From an uncultured Bacteroides sp. (GTDB lineage Bacteria > Bacteroidota > Bacteroidia > Bacteroidales > Bacteroidaceae): 47,204 nucleotides of DNA. The position numbers and the translations under genes were made by a program. The stretch's first letter is position 1. Every line of letters begins with the position of its first letter. Positions 45,289 through 47,204 of the stretch are shown in pieces. The DNA is taken from assembly GCA_949285075.1 (NCBI GenBank), contig CASDXF010000021.1, positions 1-47,204 of the forward strand, written 5' to 3'. Below the pieces are notes generated by a model. It was given only the letters and a program-made list of their open reading frames with translations. It made no database searches and was not told the DNA's origin.

Positions 45289-46908
45289 ATGAGAAAAGCG
45301 ATTAAACTATGCGCCGCGGCGCTTTGGCTCGCGACTGGCGGGCTGAGCGCCGCTCCGACGGACAAGGTGACCGTAGAGAGCCTGTTGGACGAGATGGTCT
45401 CCTTCAGCGAGGCGGCCAAGTTTCCCGAGCCGAGCTACACGTGTAAGATGATGAGCAGTTACGACAGGCGGACGGTATCGCCCGACAAGGACTGGTGGTA
45501 CGCCAACGACGACGGCTTCGGATACGTCAGGCTAGACACCATTCAGGGAAGGGTGGAAAGGGTGCTGCTCGACTGCGAGGGGCCGGGGGCGGTGACCCGC
45601 GTCTGGCTGACCACAACCGTCAAGAACGGCACGCTGCGCTTCTACTTCGACGGGGAGGAGAACCCGAGGCTCGTCGTTCCGGCCTACGACATGACCCGCG
45701 CGCCTTTCAGGGCGGGCGAGGCGCTCTCGCTGACGCACACCAACTACACGCCCGAGGGACTGGGAGGCAACACCTTCATGTTCCCGCTCCCCTATCAGAA
45801 GGGGTGCCGAATCACGCTTGAGGAGCCCGACAAGAATCCGCGCTCGTGGCCGCCGAGGTATCACGAGATTGAGTACCGCACCTACGAGGCCGGTACGGAG
45901 GTGGAGACGTTCGACTTGGGACGGGTGCACGGCATGGGCGAGAAGATAGCGGACGTTAACCGCATGCTGCTCGACCCGCCCATCTTCAAGGAGGGCGAGC
46001 CGGGAGTACTCTCCGCCGAGATACAGCCGCAGCAGGCGGCGGCCGTCGACCTGCCCGCCGGAAGCCGGGCCATACGCTCGCTGCTGATTAGCGTAAGCTG
46101 CCGCAAGGGGGACTACGCGAAGATGATGCGGAGGCTGATTCTGAAAATCTCGTTCGACGGGAAGGAGACGGTATGGGCCCCGATGGGCGACTTCTCGGGG
46201 GCCGGACTGGGCTACTCGAAGATTGACAGTTGGTACACCGAGGCCGACGGAAGGGGAAACATCGTGACGAGGTGGGTGATGCCCTACAAGCGGAACGCCC
46301 GCGTCGAGGTGGAGAACCTCTTCGAGCATCCGGTAGGGGTGAACCTGAGGGCCTACACGTCCGACTGGCAGTGGGACGACAACACGCTCTACTTCCACGC
46401 CACGTGGAAACAGACGAGGGGCATCGAGGTGACCAACCGCTACGATGACCACAAGGGAAACCATCTGTGGAACTACATCACGGTGCGCGGGCGGGGAGTG
46501 TTCCGAGGCGACCTGCTCTCGCTCTACAACTTCGCGCCGGACTGGTACGGCGAGGGGGACGAGATAATCTGGGTGGACGACGACACCTTCCCCTCGCACC
46601 ACGGAACGGGGACGGAGGACCACTACAACTGCTCGTGGGCTCCGGTGGTTCCCTTCTACACGCCCTACGGGGGCGCGCCGAGGGCCGACAATCCCTCGTC
46701 GCACGGCTTCAACGCCTTCACCCGCACGCGCAACTTGGACGGCATCCCGTTCCAGAAGCTGTATAAGTTCGACATCGAGATGCTGAGCTGGAACCCGGGG
46801 AAGGTGGACTACGCCGCCACGTGCTACTGGTACGGCGACTTGGACAGCAAGGTAGAGCAGGCCTCGGGCAAGGAGGAGGCCACGGCCGACCTTCCCTATC
46901 TGCCTTAA
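45289..46908 (+). CDS. DUF2961 glycoside hydrolase (GH172)
   Basis: 539 residues with a signal peptide (to GGLSAA). The DUF2961 jelly-roll fold spans ~20-530: GPGAVTRVWLTT, TPEGLGGNTFMFPLPYQKGCRITLEE, GEGDEIIWVDDDTFPSHHGTGTEDHYNCSW (E443 in GTGTEDHY, the conserved acidic region) and GVNLRAYTSDWQW. Family members cleave or form alpha-D-fructofuranosides (difructose dianhydride I) and alpha-D-arabinofuranosides. This fits the GH32-like enzyme upstream for a fructan or arabinan-type target; which one is inference. It is the last gene of the locus within the window. Confidence 0.88.
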   Translation: MRKAIKLCAAALWLATGGLSAAPTDKVTVESLLDEMVSFSEAAKFPEPSYTCKMMSSYDRRTVSPDKDWWYANDDGFGYVRLDTIQGRVERVLLDCEGPGAVTRVWLTTTVKNGTLRFYFDGEENPRLVVPAYDMTRAPFRAGEALSLTHTNYTPEGLGGNTFMFPLPYQKGCRITLEEPDKNPRSWPPRYHEIEYRTYEAGTEVETFDLGRVHGMGEKIADVNRMLLDPPIFKEGEPGVLSAEIQPQQAAAVDLPAGSRAIRSLLISVSCRKGDYAKMMRRLILKISFDGKETVWAPMGDFSGAGLGYSKIDSWYTEADGRGNIVTRWVMPYKRNARVEVENLFEHPVGVNLRAYTSDWQWDDNTLYFHATWKQTRGIEVTNRYDDHKGNHLWNYITVRGRGVFRGDLLSLYNFAPDWYGEGDEIIWVDDDTFPSHHGTGTEDHYNCSWAPVVPFYTPYGGAPRADNPSSHGFNAFTRTRNLDGIPFQKLYKFDIEMLSWNPGKVDYAATCYWYGDLDSKVEQASGKEEATADLPYLP

Positions 46909-47003
46909 TGAAAGACCCGTCCGTCACGAAGGGCCGTTTCCTCCGCCACAAGGAAGGGATTAGTCCGGCGACGGATGCGGTTTAGTCCGCCACTCGTTAT
47001 GGG

Positions 47004-47085
47004 GCTAACGGCAGTTAGCTCCTCAGCTAACGGATGTTAGCTTATCGGCCAACGACTGTTAGCCGCTCGGCTAACGGCCGTTAGC
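47004..47085. repeat. Four tandem 22-bp palindromic units
   Basis: Palindromes start at 47004, 47026, 47048 and 47070: GCTAACGGCAGTTAGC, GCTAACGGATGTTAGC, GCCAACGACTGTTAGC and GCTAACGGCCGTTAGC. Six-base linkers follow: TCCTCA, TTATCG, CGCTCG. The arms are constant while the middle three bases vary. It lies 95 nt after the GH172 stop and fills the centre of the last 296 nt of the window, which holds no gene that I can support. Confidence 0.88.
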
Positions 47086-47159
47086 CACCTAACAAGTGAC
47101 GGACAACAGGGCTGACGCGTTACATTATGAAGAGAAGTATTCATATGGTTTAAAATTCG

Positions 47160-47167
47160 TAGATTTG
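47160..47167 (+). promoter_or_regulatory. Possible -7 box near window end
   Basis: TAGATTTG matches TAnnTTTG; it would serve a plus-strand gene beyond the window. TTACAT half-site at 47120 lies upstream. Confidence 0.3.
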
Positions 47168-47204
47168 TCCATCAAACCAATCGTTTTATCAGTCAAATGG
47201 AAGT

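Noticed and set aside
47004-47085. CRISPR array
   Set aside because: Units are only 22 bp with 6-bp linkers, the palindrome middles vary and no cas gene is near; the same holds for the CTCnnGAG arrays.

Overview
The window looks like a chromosome segment of a Bacteroidales bacterium, most like Bacteroides or Parabacteroides; the species cannot be named from the sequence. The signs are a SusC/SusD pair with DUF4959/DUF5000 and DUF4998 lipoproteins, an ECF sigma/anti-sigma pair of Bacteroidota type, several promoter -7 boxes of the form TAnnTTTG, almost no Shine-Dalgarno sequences (corA is the exception) and a K+-dependent membrane pyrophosphatase. No rRNA, tRNA, CRISPR array, transposase or phage gene was seen.

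Layout: 1-3882, two tandem paralogous TlpA-like thioredoxin-fold proteins (the first cut by the window edge). 4429-5358, a CorA metal transporter. 5609-11115, mostly minus strand: a DUF5723 outer-membrane barrel, rnhB, hppA and a small secreted protein. 11871-13844, a sialate O-acetylesterase. 13933-24461, one long minus-strand series rimP-nusA-infB-cvpA-sufB-sufC-sufD-sufS, with a good promoter and a terminator-like leader hairpin before rimP. 24664-28333, a YgjP-like metalloprotease, a viroplasmin-domain RNase HI, a nitroreductase and a Tat-signal Gfo/Idh/MocA protein. 28536-33866, anti-sigma, ECF sigma factor, S41 peptidase lipoprotein, argB and speA. 34063-46908, a polysaccharide utilisation locus: divergent GntR/LacI-type regulator, GH32-like enzyme, SusC, SusD, two surface lipoproteins and a DUF2961/GH172 enzyme.

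The utilisation locus reads as one system. SusC/SusD and the two lipoproteins would bind and import a glycan, the GH32-like and GH172 enzymes would cut it, and the regulator probably senses a released sugar. Near-palindromes with TTACAT/ATGTAA arms lie beside the regulator gene, before the GH32-like gene and before susC, so they are the natural operator candidates. GH172 together with a GH32-like protein points to fructofuranose- or arabinofuranose-containing glycans, including alpha-linked or difructose anhydride types; this is inference.

The most unusual non-coding signal is a dispersed intergenic repeat in five places (about 3952, 7431, 11494, 26863 and 35465). It has an exact 22-bp period: an 8-bp palindrome CTCnnGAG alternates with a 14-bp linker that appears in either orientation. 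An unrelated sequence with the same 22-bp period, four copies of the palindrome GCTAACGnnnGTTAGC, follows the GH172 gene at 47004-47085. I do not recognise either family by name.
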